This document shows, in pieces, positions 36,572 to 60,706 of a stretch of 64,000 bases of DNA. The stretch lies in the NCBI GenBank assembly GCA_025618425.1, contig CM046845.1:8611491-8675490 (forward strand), given 5' to 3'. The notes below the pieces were generated by a model that was not told the DNA's origin, did no database searches, and worked only from the letters and a program-made list of their open reading frames with translations. This stretch comes from Heliocidaris tuberculata (Eukaryota; Echinodermata; Echinoidea; Camarodonta; Echinometridae). The translations under genes were made by a program, and so were the position numbers. The first letter of the stretch is position 1. Each line of letters begins with the position of its first letter.

Positions 36572-37206
36572 TAAGTAGGTATCTCATTATTAAGCGACGA
36601 ACGATTAGCGATAGCGGCGAATAGCGATTCGTCAAAAATTCCGACGAATTCTCAGCGACCTTACTATTCTCCAAGTATTCGCAAGTCAGTGAGATAATGC
36701 GAATAGTTGATAAATACCTAACGACATAATTCATTAGTGACATTTCGATGAATATCAGGCGAAAAACTGAAGAAACGTTAGAGGAGAGAACCTTTGGCGA
36801 AAAAAAGACTTTTTGTATAACGGTCTGTAAATATGCGCCACAGTCATCAACTGTCCTTGAACTTATTTGCAAACGTTCTTTTTTAATAGTTGAAAATAGT
36901 TGACTATAAAAAAAAAAAAATAAAAAATAAAAAAAAAAAAAAAATAAAAAAAAAACGTTTGCAAACTAGAAGAATACTTGTTGACCGTGGAGCATATATT
37001 TACCTGCCATGTTGCGAAAAGTCATGTTGGCCAAAGGTTCTCGACAAGTTTGAATATGTTCAAAGTTTCCTCGGAAAGTCGGCGAATGTTTGGTGGACAC
37101 AGTGAACACTTGACGAATATTTACAGAATTTTACAGAATAATTGACGATTGACGATTCTGGTTTCGCCAATTCCAACTGTACGCAACCCCAGTGAGATAC
37201 CTACTT
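36572..37206. mobile_element. MITE with AAGTAGGTATCTCA inverted ends
   Basis: AAGTAGGTATCTCATT at the left and AGTGAGATACCTACTTT at the right are inverse. Inside, CGAATAGCGATTCG and other self-complementary parts, and a poly(A) block at 36908-36955 between GCAAACGTT and AACGTTTGC. Confidence 0.6.
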
Positions 37207-37767
37207 TAGAAAGTGAAATAATCAATACTGTTTTGTCACATTTCCTAGGCCCGGTCAGCTTCCAGTGGTTTAAAGACCCGAAAGTGCAATCAATATCGTG
37301 TTTCAATTAATCTGAAGATGCGGTATATAAGATACCAGTTTTCTGCGCCCTAATCGATGATGCCTCCATATAGGCATCACTGCGTCATGTACGAACACAT
37401 TTGCATAACAATGAATGGATATGAAAATCGTTATGCTGGAGTTAACTGGCGGCCTATGAGCGCTCTTCTGTAAAAATATGTGGAACAGGTGTCACATGCA
37501 TATTCACCTGTTCTAATTATTTTACATAATATCAGCGAAGGGCTAGGGATGTTCTTCGGTGTGTACCAGAGCAAATTGTGAAATTTTAGTTTTGATGCAG
37601 CAAAGTATTCCGTGGAAGTTTGACAAAGGGGACGGCTACTGCACTGACAGTGGTTATCCGCAAATCGCTTTCTGCATGAGAATTTAAAACGAATCAGGAG
37701 AGGTGGAAAGAGGACTGTGTTTGTTTGAGGTGTTTGTTTTGGGGGTTTTTTCGGAGGAGAAATCAAG

Positions 37768-50322
<12,555 letters not shown>

Positions 50323-50900
50323 ATAAGAAAATAAGAGTGCTTTGGCTCCCGACGATAACCGAATATTTATGCACTCACTAGTAATGATGATGATCTGCTG
50401 CAATTAAATAGTATCAAATGGTTGATATTGGCAGGAGATGTTCCATTTCATTTGCAATGAATTTATTATTGTGACTATTAAAGACAAACTTAATTTATTC
50501 ATTTCTTAAATGTTCTTAAGTTTTCGCTCTGGACCGCTTTTAATATTTCAGATGGTTTCTCTCGCCATATTAAAAATGAATTTTAAAAAATACCATATTT
50601 TATTTCTTCTTCGATAATTTCTTTCATATGTGCTTTCGATGGCTCCCCCATATCATAACTCAGCGTTCAAGATGTTGTATTTGTATTATATCATTTTCAT
50701 GGTTCTATAGAGACTCAATCACACGCGATATTTACTGTATGCGTTTATTACCTCTACTGGAAGGTGTTTATTATACTGAGCTGTTATTATGTATTATCCT
50801 TTGTATTATGCCATTTGATTTATATACTTATATTTTGCTTTCTCATGTACAAATGTAAACCGATCGTGGAAACAAATAAAATCAAAAATAAAAAAAAAAT
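50323..50900 (+). terminator. 3' UTR and candidate poly(A) signal of the B4GALT-family gene
   Basis: Follows the stop at 50322. AATAAA at 50875-50880 (in AAACAAATAAAATC) is the best polyadenylation signal. The sequence between is AT-rich without obvious repeats. Confidence 0.45.
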
Positions 50901-52370
50901 CAAAAAATCAAAAAAAATATTTGAGATGTTTCTCTACTAAACCTTCTGGACCATCGGTAGAAATTCGCTTTGTCTTGATTGATAGTAAAAAAAAAATATA
51001 TGTAAAACTTGTATCATAAGCATTAAGAACATCATGAATGATTATTTTATGAATAATCCCAGCTTTTATATCAACTTATGTTTGAATGACGAAGAAAGGT
51101 AAAACAATAACGATAGTGAAGAAATAGACGTGTTAGAAATAAGAGTGTGAAAGCCAAATTGACTTTTTTTAAAAGAGAGTGAATGAGAGAGGGAGAGACA
51201 AAGAGGGAAAGAGAGAGAGAGAGAGAGCGAAGGTAGGGTGTATACTATATTAGCTTGTCTAATTCATTCATTGAACAAAACACACTACGACTACATAACA
51301 CATTTTATTGAGTTAGCACAGTACAGTATAATGATTTTCACAATGACGATTCTGCATCTGGCGAAGCCTATGGCATTTCGTTTTATTGGTGTGCATGTGA
51401 AATATTGATAATGTATAAAAAAAAAATAAATGTATTTTTTTTTTAATGCACACACATACAAGCGTTTCTTAACAATGCTAATTTACCATGATACATTAAA
51501 GACATAGTTGAGTTCAGGTCAAGTGATTACATTGTGAGAAAACTGTCTGGAAGCAAGATGGGGAAGTTTGATCATGTAGCACATAAGAATTTGTGCACAC
51601 TGTGAGATTGTAAAATATTCAAAATGAGAAGAAATTTACTCAGTCATGGACTGCACACAGAAATGTGTATATGGGGCAACACACACATGATGCGGCATGA
51701 AAGTTTGGCCCAAACTTTTCAGCCATTTCCTGGGCAGATTTCGAATATGAGGGCACGCCAAGATATAACCTTCTCAGGGGACTCTTCTTCTATAATATGC
51801 TTCCAAACTATTATGGAAAGAATAATATAGTTCAAAAAATTATTTTTTAACCTTTGGTTCTACCAGAAACTCAACGAGAACCACACTTCGAAAAAAAAGG
51901 CTAAAGGTCATATCATGATATTTATTGTACTTATATTGTATTATTTATCTTGTACTTGTGTTCTCAGATATACCCGTTACAAGTGTAAGCTTACTGGGAT
52001 TCGCGCATTCTTCCTTGTATTTAAAGTTATTTGATTCGAAATAATTAAATTACTTTATATTATATTGTACTATGTGAACAAAATGTAAAATGTCCACACA
52101 AAACGATGGAATAACATAAATGTTTATTTGAATCAAATTGAATTGAATGATTTGTATGTCATTAAATGAGTTGTCTTGACTATAGAGATTATAAGTAAAC
52201 ATTTTTGCGATGCTGGAGAAACAAACATTAACATTATGCAAAACAAAAAATAGCGTAATACTGAATGCCTATTTTCTTTATTCAAATCATCTTCTATGAG
52301 TTTGCCGAATATTGCATATGATCATAATACACTAGATTAATTTGATATCTATAGCACATGCATGATTCTC
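50901..52370. other. Intergenic stretch without a recognisable gene
   Basis: AT-rich with a GA tract near 51205-51230. No coding or mobile-element signal recognised. Confidence 0.5.
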
Positions 52371-52373
52371 TAT

Positions 52374-52675
52374 GGCCCGTATTCTGAACTCCGGTTTAAC
52401 TGAAACCATGTTCTAAATGTGTGGTTTAACTATGGGCAGCCAAATGTGACACAAATCTCTAACAGTAGATATTCAATTTATCAGCATTTTAGGGTACCCG
52501 AACTATCTGGGAAAAATAAGTACAATAGTTTTCTTGACCATTAAAGCATGAGACCAGACTCCAGTAAACACAAGGAACATACAGTGTAAACAAAGTTTTG
52601 ACATTTTTGGCTACCTATACTTAAACCACAGATTTAAACCATGATTTAAGTTAAACCGGAGTTCAGAATACGGGC
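52374..52675. mobile_element. MITE with GCCCGTATTCTGAACTC ends, copy 2
   Basis: GGCCCGTATTCTGAACTCCG and CGGAGTTCAGAATACGGGC are perfect inverse ends. Inside are GGTTTAAC/GTTTAAACC motifs like those of copy 1. Confidence 0.9.
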
Positions 52676-52871
52676 TAATCAATCTAACTTCCTCGTCCAT
52701 ATTCAGAACTTTTCTCGTGCAACAATATGTCAACCTAGACCTCCGGCCTTAGTTAACGCATTAGCTCCTATAACCGGGTGATTCCTGTATAAAGCGTATG
52801 GGAATTAAATAATTCAGAAGCCAATGGGCTGGTCAGACATCACCGATCATGGTAACGGTAACGAAATTTTC

Positions 52872-53283
52872 AGCTAACCCATTCAGGACAAGAATTATGA
52901 TTTAAGGGCTAAATTGATCACATTCTGTTCTTCAAACTGGCAACAATTATATTTTTCTGTTAGTGCTACACATGGTTCTAATAAGGTGTAGTGTCTTTGA
53001 AAATTATATACCAGTATATACTTGGTTCAGAATTTTGTCGAAAAGATGAAAAAAAAAGGCAATTTCGATGAAAAAAAAAATCCGATTTTGAATCTCTCAA
53101 TGTGGTGCCAATTTAAGGATTTTAAAGCTTATTCTCCTTTTTGAAATTCCTGGCATCAAAAGCAATATGGTCATATAACAAAAAATGCTCTCTCTACTCA
53201 TGTATGTGATATATTTTTTAGGGCTCTGAATGAAAAGTTATTGAGCCAAACCACAAAATGTGGTCTATTGTCTTGAAAAAGAT
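52872..53283. mobile_element. TTAA-type MITE, uninterrupted copy
   Basis: Parallels 6-263 and 1129-1279 closely (AAGGGCTAAATTGATCACAT and ATTTAAGGATTTTAAAGC), without the hAT-like insertion. Its ends are more decayed. Confidence 0.85.
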
Positions 53284-53319
53284 AAAGGTACACCCTACTT
53301 TGTTTTGTGTGGGGGGCGT

Positions 53320-53337
53320 TGTGTGTGTGTGTTTGTG

Positions 53338-53388
<51 letters not shown>

Positions 53389-53390
53389 GC
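53320..53390. repeat. (GT)n(GA)n microsatellite
   Basis: GT units at 53320-53356, switching directly to GA units up to 53385. Confidence 0.95.
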
Positions 53391-53484
53391 TCGTCTTTTT
53401 ACGAAAAGACAAAAAAAGTAGGGCAGCTGTATTTTTTTTTTTTTTAAATAACACACACGCACACCCTGGTATCAATATGCCTTT

Positions 53485-53628
53485 AGCACTTCATTTATTT
53501 GATATATGATAAAAGAGCAATGTAGATAAAATGCCTTGCTCAAGGGCATAAGTGCCGTGCCGGGGATCGAACGCCCGATCCTCGCATCTCCAGTCAAGCG
53601 CCTTAAACCACTGGACCACGGCACCTCC
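53485..53628 (-). repeat. tRNA-derived SINE
   Basis: On the minus strand a tRNA-like head runs from about 53625 to 53552: GGTGCCGTGGTCCAGTGG with an A-box-like TGGTCCAGTGG, a B-box-like GCGTTCGATCCCC, and a closing GGCACGGCAC that pairs with the start. The tail continues with TGCCCTTGAGCAAGGCATTT, a self-complementary block. A (CGTTAT)n run lies just outside the head. Read as a SINE rather than a working tRNA because the anticodon stem pairs poorly and the tail is attached. Confidence 0.65.
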
Positions 53629-53647
53629 ACTATACTTAAAGAAAAAT

Positions 53648-53676
53648 ATCGTTATCGTTATCGTTATCGTTATCAT
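53648..53676. repeat. (CGTTAT)n short repeat
   Basis: About four to five CGTTAT units. Confidence 0.9.
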
Positions 53677-53935
53677 GGTTATCGGTACGGTCTGAACTGC
53701 AATTTCAACATAACTGAAATCGAGAAATTCTGACTATATTGGTGCTTTCATATCCAGACAATTTTGCATATTAAACGCATGCCGACATAAGTATAGATGC
53801 AATATACAGTACAAAATGCGACTCAAAGATGTAAATGTATAAGAAAAAAAAAAAAAACGGTTGATTATATACATGTACAACATACTCTAATGCCGTAACA
53901 AAATAATCCTTTAATACTGATAGAGCTTCTAACCT

Positions 53936-54075
53936 GGGGGGCGTTCCATGAAAGGACTTGTCAGATATTTTATCCGACAAATTTGCTCTCAGCCAATCAG
54001 ATGCAAGGATTTCAGTAGCTTATAACAGTTGTCGGATAAAATATCCGACAACTTCCTTTCATGAAACGCTCCCCA
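53936..54075. mobile_element. Palindromic MITE, copy 3
   Basis: GGGGGGCGTTCCATGAAAGG at the left and CTTTCATGAAACGCTCCCC at the right. Nearly identical to 27273-27417 throughout. Confidence 0.9.
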
Positions 54076-55214
54076 GATCCCAAACGGAGACAATACTCTA
54101 CTTACTTTTATAATGTAGATCACACAAGAAAGAAATCCCAAGCGGGTATGCAAAAACGTCATCATGTTACACTAATTATTCTAATTCTAATAAACTTTTG
54201 CAATTAAATATGAGTCACCTGGAGAATATACTAAGGTAAGAATTTTCTTAATAATTTTGTACATATAACGTTTGTTCTTGCCTTTAACATTTTGATCACT
54301 TTTAGCTGATTTGCTCATTATTCTTATGCACAGTCCCGTCCATATGATTTAAAGTTGTATGGGTCGTAATCAAACTTGTGTATGGCTTCCGTGAGTGTGT
54401 GTTCTGACTCTTGCTATCTTACCAACATAACAGCTTTTGTTCTGCATCATCTTGTACAATACCCTATTATCATCAAAAATACCAACAGACACTCAGCCAA
54501 CAAGTTCATGGCAATTACTATAGAGGCCTTACAAGATCCAGATGTTCTTTCAGCCATAAGGAATTTTGTGTGAGATGTATTTTGGACGCAAAATCAAGTT
54601 CAGTGAACTATTTGAGAAGTAGGAACAACAAAAAAGAAAGACTTTTTGATTTTCACTGGAAGATAGGAAGTTCAGAATAAACGCGAAGTCTTTAAAATCG
54701 AATTGGAAGAGGGTAAAAATGGTTCAAGGAAACTTTACGGCTCCTTGGGGAAAGTTTTGCAATGAATAGCGTCGGATTCCTAATTGCAATGCCGAAGAAT
54801 ATGCAAATGAGATCTAATGGATTGTAAAAGTTGGTGAATTAACCCATTTTTTTTTAAATAGAACAGACTATTAAATACCGTTTTACAAACAAAAGAGGGA
54901 GCATAATTCCAGCTTTGCAAAACCATGGATCCACTCCTGATGCAGACCCCGATGTTTGCATTTTCTTCTTCAATATCTATTAACATTTGTAATTCCACTG
55001 ATTCCAGTAAAAAAAAAGAAAAAATAAATAAAAAAATAAGAGCAAATTTCCTTTCATTAATTTATAAAATTTACGGATAAATATATAAAAGCATTTGATT
55101 GAACTGAATTAAATAAGTATACATGTATATCTATGTTAGCGCCTTCATATTTCCTCGTTCTGAAAAAAGAGCTACATTCAGACACTCTTAAACATTGTAG
55201 CTCTATCGTAAAGG
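54076..55214. other. Intergenic stretch without a recognisable gene
   Basis: AT-rich. Short open frames (54376-54573 + and others) match no family I know. Confidence 0.5.
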
Positions 55215-55222
55215 AGTAGAGG

Positions 55223-55592
55223 CAGGGGCGGCACAGTGACCCCCCCCCCCCTTTCGAAGTACCCCAAAAGTACCCTTTTTATTTCTGAAAAATCCCCCCT
55301 TTCTCTCTGATAAGTGCCCTCTATACCATTAAAATTGACCCTTTCCTTTCTAATAAGAGCCCTTTCCCCTTCTGATAAGTGCTCTTTTTCTCCTTCTGAT
55401 AAGTGCCCCTTTTCACACCTGTTAATTGGCTCCTTCTCTCTAATAAGTGCCCTTTTCTCCTTCTGATAAATTCAATTTTACTTCGGATATATAGGTGCCT
55501 ATTTTTCTTTCTTATAAGTGCCCCTTTTTGGCTAGTTCCCCCCCCCCCCACACACACACACACACACTTTGGAAGATGATCCGCCGCCCCTG
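55223..55592. mobile_element. hAT-like MITE with 8-bp target duplication
   Basis: Inverted ends CAGGGGCGG and CCGCCCCTG, flanked by AGTAGAGG (55215-55222) and AGTAGTGG (55593-55600), one mismatch. The inside is a minisatellite of CTTCTGATAAGTGCCCCTTT-type units. Confidence 0.8.
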
Positions 55593-55680
55593 AGTAGTGG
55601 CAAAGAGCAGTTGGTAGAGGTTGCAGTCGGCAGCATCACATGGTAGAAGTGGCGACTCGTCATTTCATGACAGACGCCCT

Positions 55681-55805
55681 CTAATGACCTCTCCTAACAC
55701 GACGGATGACGAGGATGACGATAACGAGGACTGCAGCTACTGACGTCATTGCACCGGAGACCAAAAAGGAGATTGTGTAACTACCAGACAAGTCACGGAC
55801 AGCAC
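55681..55805 (-). CDS. SLC16-like transporter terminal exon (helix 12, stop)
   Basis: On the minus strand the acceptor TTACTTACAG ends at 55806. The phase-1 join to the exon at 58771-59820 completes a Gly codon, giving CIG then AVRDLSGSYTISFLVSG. This matches the G-x-x-x-D-x-(T/S)GSY-x-x-x-F pattern between MCT helices 11 and 12. A hydrophobic helix (VAAVLVIVILVI) and a short basic tail (RRVRRGH) follow before TAG at 55681-55683. The exon was too short to stand out on its own; the phase fit and family pattern support it. Confidence 0.85.
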
Positions 55806-55808
55806 CTG

Positions 55809-57376
55809 TAAGTAACCACATAAAACGATGTCTTTATTGTATGTAAATTCAAACTGTTAGCTCGCCTCAATGATTCAATGATTCAAACATCAAATCCGTT
55901 CGTTATCAATACATACACTGGTATAACGTGCAATATGTTGTTAGTGTTTTCTTTTTTGCTGTTGTTTTGTTCGTTTATTTGTTGCCTTTGTATATATTTG
56001 TCTTTTGTTGTTAGTGTTTATTCTTTTTTGTTACTGTAATTTTTAGTACTTACATTTTATGTGTGTATTATACCATTGTTCAATTTCTTTCTTTGTCTGT
56101 ACACAGGCTCTCTTTTTTTTAAGTAGGCCCTTTGGCAGTGAAAATTGGTACAGGTTAGAGAGATAACAGAAGATTTGTGTTTAATTGTGATTACGTTAAC
56201 GTGTTTAAAGAAGAAAAAAAAATAATGATAATAATAATAACAATATTAATAATTAAAAAAAATAATAGTAACAATAATAATAATGATAATACTACTACTA
56301 CTACTAATAATAATAATAATAATGATAATAATAATAATAACAATAATAATAATAATTGATACTGCTTCTCCTGAAGGCCCTGCAATCATTATTGCCCTAT
56401 CATTTCTTGGTACCCATTTTGTACACCTGGGTCTAGAGGGGCAGATTTAGGTTTTGGAAAAACATTATCCAAGGATGTAAGCACTGAGGAAGGATTGTCA
56501 ACGCTTGAATATCAAATTGGCTAGCCATGCGAGAAAGAAGACAATTTATTAAACTAGAAGAAGTTCATCTTGGGAAGAAACTTTGTACTTTGCTAAAGGT
56601 AAATGCTTGAGCGCTAGTTACTTTGTTGGCTCGGCTATAACGGGTAATAATGTACAGCGCCATAGGTGTCAGTGCGTGACGGATATGAGAGCTATATAAG
56701 TGGCCATTATTATTATACAACCAGTCATGCCCATCAGAAATTAAAAATACGTCGAAACCGGTTTTACCACACCCAACCCACTGTCGAGCAGATGAACTAT
56801 TTAAAAGTAGAGCATACTTTACAATGAGGATTCGAACGAACCAAATATTATTGAAACATTACCCCCAAAGAATTATATCTATCAATAAAATTTGCAAAAT
56901 TAGCAAGATTGAAAAGTAGCAGTTTTTAACATGATCTTGATCTATGAGGTATTTCTGACGTGTGTCCAAATTTTGTGGTGATAGGTTATTCCACAGCAGA
57001 AAGTTCCTAGGAGTAATCACCCCCTCCTAGTCTTTCGAAACTCCGCAATACCATTTTTATTTCATGTGTTTTATAATGTACTTCTCCTCGTCCTTTCAGG
57101 GCGGTCAGATTAATAAAAAAAGCAGACTACTAGCCCTCCTGACAACATGTTGATCAAGTAAGACTAAATAAATGGCCCCGTCTGGCACCAAATCAAGGCG
57201 GATTTGTGTTGCTCTTCAACTCTGGTTCCTGTTCCAGGAAAAATGCCGGTATTCCTCATGTTATTACAGGGGGAAATCCCTTGAACTAGGCAACAACATC
57301 ATGATTTACGTAGCAAAGAGCTTGTACATTGTGTTTCACCATTCTTTTTAATAAAAAGGGTGTTAATCCATAGTCA
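55809..57376 (-). other. SLC16-like gene intron, part 1
   Basis: Contains (AAT)n-rich repeats at about 56220-56357. No other coding exon recognised. Confidence 0.5.
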
Positions 57377-57384
57377 CACTAGAA

Positions 57385-57828
57385 CAGTGACGGTTTTCAC
57401 AGGGAACAACTGGCCCATGAGTCCCCCTCCCCTTCCCCTCCTCTTTTAAAGTATACCTTTGGTACACAATAAAAAAGTGCCCCTTAATTGCGTATACCTT
57501 TTCGACATCGTGCCCCCTCTGTTACAAAATCTTGGATCCGCCCCTGGAATAAAAGGTTGGATGATCTCCGGTTCTAAGGGGTACCTACACACACCAAAGA
57601 TCTCGAAAAAGCCCCCCAAAAAGTCATCAAATTTTGGGGGTACTTTGGCACTCCAATATTCTCTGACAAGCAAACAAAAAAGTCAAAACGTACTAAGGGG
57701 TACTTTTTCAATCCGAAAAATCACCGACAGCACCCCCTGCACAACTCCTACACCATTACATCCAACTATGGGGGTGCGCCCCGCCCCGCCCCCTCTCCCT
57801 CCTCCACTATCCTAAACGTACGTCACTG
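57385..57828. mobile_element. Probable CAGTGACG-ended MITE in the SLC16-like intron
   Basis: CAGTGACGG at the left and CGTCACTG at the right are inverse. The inside has C-rich runs and an internal TTGGATCCGCCCCTGG that looks like the end of another such element. No clear target duplication. Confidence 0.5.
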
Positions 57829-58770
57829 TGTTTCGCAAGAGGATATACAGTACTTCAAGGAGAGACCTTTAAAAACAACCAGTGACAACAAAGTTTAGAA
57901 TGTGAGTGTGAAAAAACAATCCTCCCTACAAATCACCCTGATATTGAAAACTGCTTTAGGTTGTAAGATCTGAAGCATTTCACATATTCAATGCGCCATA
58001 CATGTACGACTAAAATTCTGTACTTCGTGCATAGAACGACCTTATGTTCATAATATCCGAATTGTGTAATTCCCTTAAAGTTTACATTCTTTGCGAAACA
58101 AAAAATAGACGAGCAGTGTAATCATCGAATTTTGTCTCGATATCATATTTTCTTGCATTGTTAAGATACAACTTGTTTGAAACCTACAGGCTATTCCTAT
58201 GCTCAATACGATTAGAGGCCTTATAAACGTAGGGATAATATGCAACGGTCTTAAGTGCCCGATTCTGCATGTTCTGATTTGCCAAAATTCAGGTGGCGTT
58301 CGGTATTTGGAATAGACCGCTTTGGTAATGTATGCAATTTTATAAATAACTTTCAAATAAAGGTTGTTCTTGACAACCTGAAAGCTTGCCGGAGGATTGT
58401 CGGACATAGCAACAGATAATGTATGCAAACTGGATTCCAAGCATTGAGGCTCATTTATAAAAAGCAGGTTAATGGAATAGCTCGTCACTAGGTGCTCAGA
58501 GAATTATGTGAATAAATTTGTATACATTACAGAAGCGGTCTATTGCATGTATTAATCATTTAATTAAGAGAGACAAGACCCCTTTCTTATAAAGAGCTGC
58601 GATTGACCCAAATCGACTGCATCTGGACTATCTCCCAATTAATCGCAAAGTCACAGCCTCCTATCTCCTGTGTATAGAATATCGCCAAGATTACGTGCAA
58701 TGCGATCGATTAGAATAAGTTGCAACAAACAGTTTATAAGACGAGAACAAGGGGTTCATTTTAGCCATAC
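57829..58770 (-). other. SLC16-like gene intron, part 2
   Basis: No repeat or coding signal recognised, apart from the donor at 58770. Confidence 0.45.
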
Positions 58771-59820
58771 CTATACAGAATCCTCCGAGGCAGCCGGCCA
58801 CACCCTCGATGAACATAAGCCATCCTGCAGCCTGTGCCCCAGCTCTTGGGTCTAAGGTACGTTGTACCACCAGGTTCAGTGAAACGATGGTCCCTGTACC
58901 GAGTCCGAACAACGCCGAGCAGACGAGACCCACGACGTAGTGTTGGAACATGGCTATCCCGAATCCCGAGCCGGCCATTAGCAGGAAAACGATGAGGTAC
59001 AGCTGCAGAGGGGTCATCCATCCTTTGGAGATGATGATACCATTGACAAGGAGGCTAAGGCACTGGGTGACACCGGTAGCAGATAGGAGCACGGCTCCTT
59101 GGATAGACGTAAGACCGCGTTGAACTCCGGCCACCGCCAGGTACTTCATCGTAGCGGTGTTGGCCATGGACCACAGAAACGCCACCACACCAAGTATTCC
59201 ATGGGTGATGTTCGCTACTATCAACTTGACGTATTTCTCCCTGATGCTCGGTCTCCTGCATGATAGTCCATTTCCATTCATTGGCACTGGCATCGAGGTA
59301 ATTTCGCCGTCTGTGTAGACGCTGCGTAGACCCATCTCGCAGCTGCTCGATGTGTAATCCTTCCCTTCGCTGTAAGTGACATCACGATCATGAACAGTTT
59401 TGAATGTCACACCCGTATTGCTACCACCCGTTTTTTGAAGACCACTTTTTCTCAAGGTGCAGGATAGCTTATTGGTTTCGTCATGAAATCCACTTGCCTC
59501 CGGTGTCTTCATATCACAAGGTTTTGGTACAAATGGCTTTGTCTCTCCTTTGTCCTTAGAATATCTCCTCGGTTTTCGTATGAGACCGCTGTCTTTCATC
59601 AGAGCTCCTGTCACCATAGCATTGAGGGAGATGGCGGATAGGATGGACATGGCACCTCTCCATCCGAAATGGTTGATGAGTACCCTGATGATAGGAGGAA
59701 ATGTGAACACGGCCACCGAGACCCCTGCCAGTGTCAAGCCATTAGCAACTGCGTAGAAGCTGTGAAAGTTCCTTCTGACCGTCACCAGAGCTGCGACGTA
59801 GATCATAGAACTACCAGTTC
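58771..59820 (-). CDS. Monocarboxylate-transporter-like (SLC16) large internal exon
   Basis: Major facilitator of the SLC16 type, a 12-helix plasma-membrane carrier; most members are monocarboxylate or related transporters. On the minus strand the acceptor CTTTGCAG ends at 59821 and the donor GTATGG starts at 58770. The exon is 1050 bases with phase-1 introns on both sides. It starts with GTGSSMIYVAAL, then VRRNFHSFYAVANGLTLAG and FPPIIRVLINHFGWRGAM, the typical MCT helices 4-6. A long hydrophilic cytosolic loop follows, then helices 7-11 (YLAVAGVQRGLTSIQGA, GIIISKGW, FGLGTGTIVSLNLVVQ, AAGWLMFIEGVAGCLGG). The first three helices, with the MCT signature in helix 1, are not in the window. The substrate cannot be told. 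Confidence 0.88.
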
Positions 59821-60431
59821 CTGCAAAGGGACCAACGGAAAGGGAACTCGATTGTGTTAGAATTTTAAGCAATCACAATTTGGATAGAGGAAACAACTAA
59901 GGCAGCTATGTTTTGAATATGAAATTATACAAAGCTAAATCTTATAAATATTAGTAATGTTTAATGTGCAGTAGACTCCAAACAATAATTTGACTGCATT
60001 ATCTTCTCTTTATCATGATTTTATCTTTTTTTCCAGAGGCTTTGTTCGGGAAGCCCACGTTTCATAAAATCAACGGAAAAAAGGTGCGATATTGTCATTA
60101 TTCAAGTGAAATCATATCCCCCCCCCCCCCCCCCCACTTTCAAAAATGCTCCGCGGCCTCTGTCACAGGTTTCATTGCACGAGATTAAAAACACTTTGGA
60201 TTTAAATATGCAAACTGTGCGCATTGCCTAGTTCCTACTTCGGCAACAAACCTGAAATTGTTCGGAAAACACATGGGATCACAAATTAAAAAAAAAACAA
60301 CTTCAACGGAAAGCACTTTTATAGGTTCACTATTGACTACATGTGACTGTCAAATGGACTATACATGTACACTAAGAAGGGGCCATCTAATTGCCAAACT
60401 ATTAAACAAACGTAAACTTTGTGTTGATTAA
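59821..60431 (-). other. Upstream intron of the SLC16-like gene before the LINE
   Basis: Contains a poly-C tract (60118-60135). No exon coding MCT helices 1-3 was found here, so they should lie beyond 64000. Confidence 0.5.
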
Positions 60432-60706
60432 TTTTTTTTTTTTTTTCCCCCTTCCACAGGGTTCTTTATTTACAAAAAACAAATTCAACAAATACAAATA
60501 ATCATATACTTTCGTATTCAGGATAGTGCAACAGAATGAGTAAACAATGGCATAACAATGAACATCACGGCCCAAACTTAAGGGCAGAGAAAAAATAAAG
60601 ATTTCTTTTTTTCAATACATATGATATAAAACAATACATAGTAAATTGATCATTTTCATGTTGTCACGCTGCCTACACTCTCAAAACATTTTCTGAACAG
60701 AAACCA

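Noticed and set aside
36453..36872. 139-residue minus-strand frame
   Set aside because: Overlaps the end of a MITE; no family resemblance.
53552..53625. Functional tRNA gene
   Set aside because: It has A- and B-box-like motifs and closing ends, but the anticodon stem pairs poorly and a SINE-like tail follows.
58075..58488. 137-residue minus-strand frame beside the transporter exon
   Set aside because: No MCT helix pattern; the donor at 58770 leads in phase to 55805 instead.
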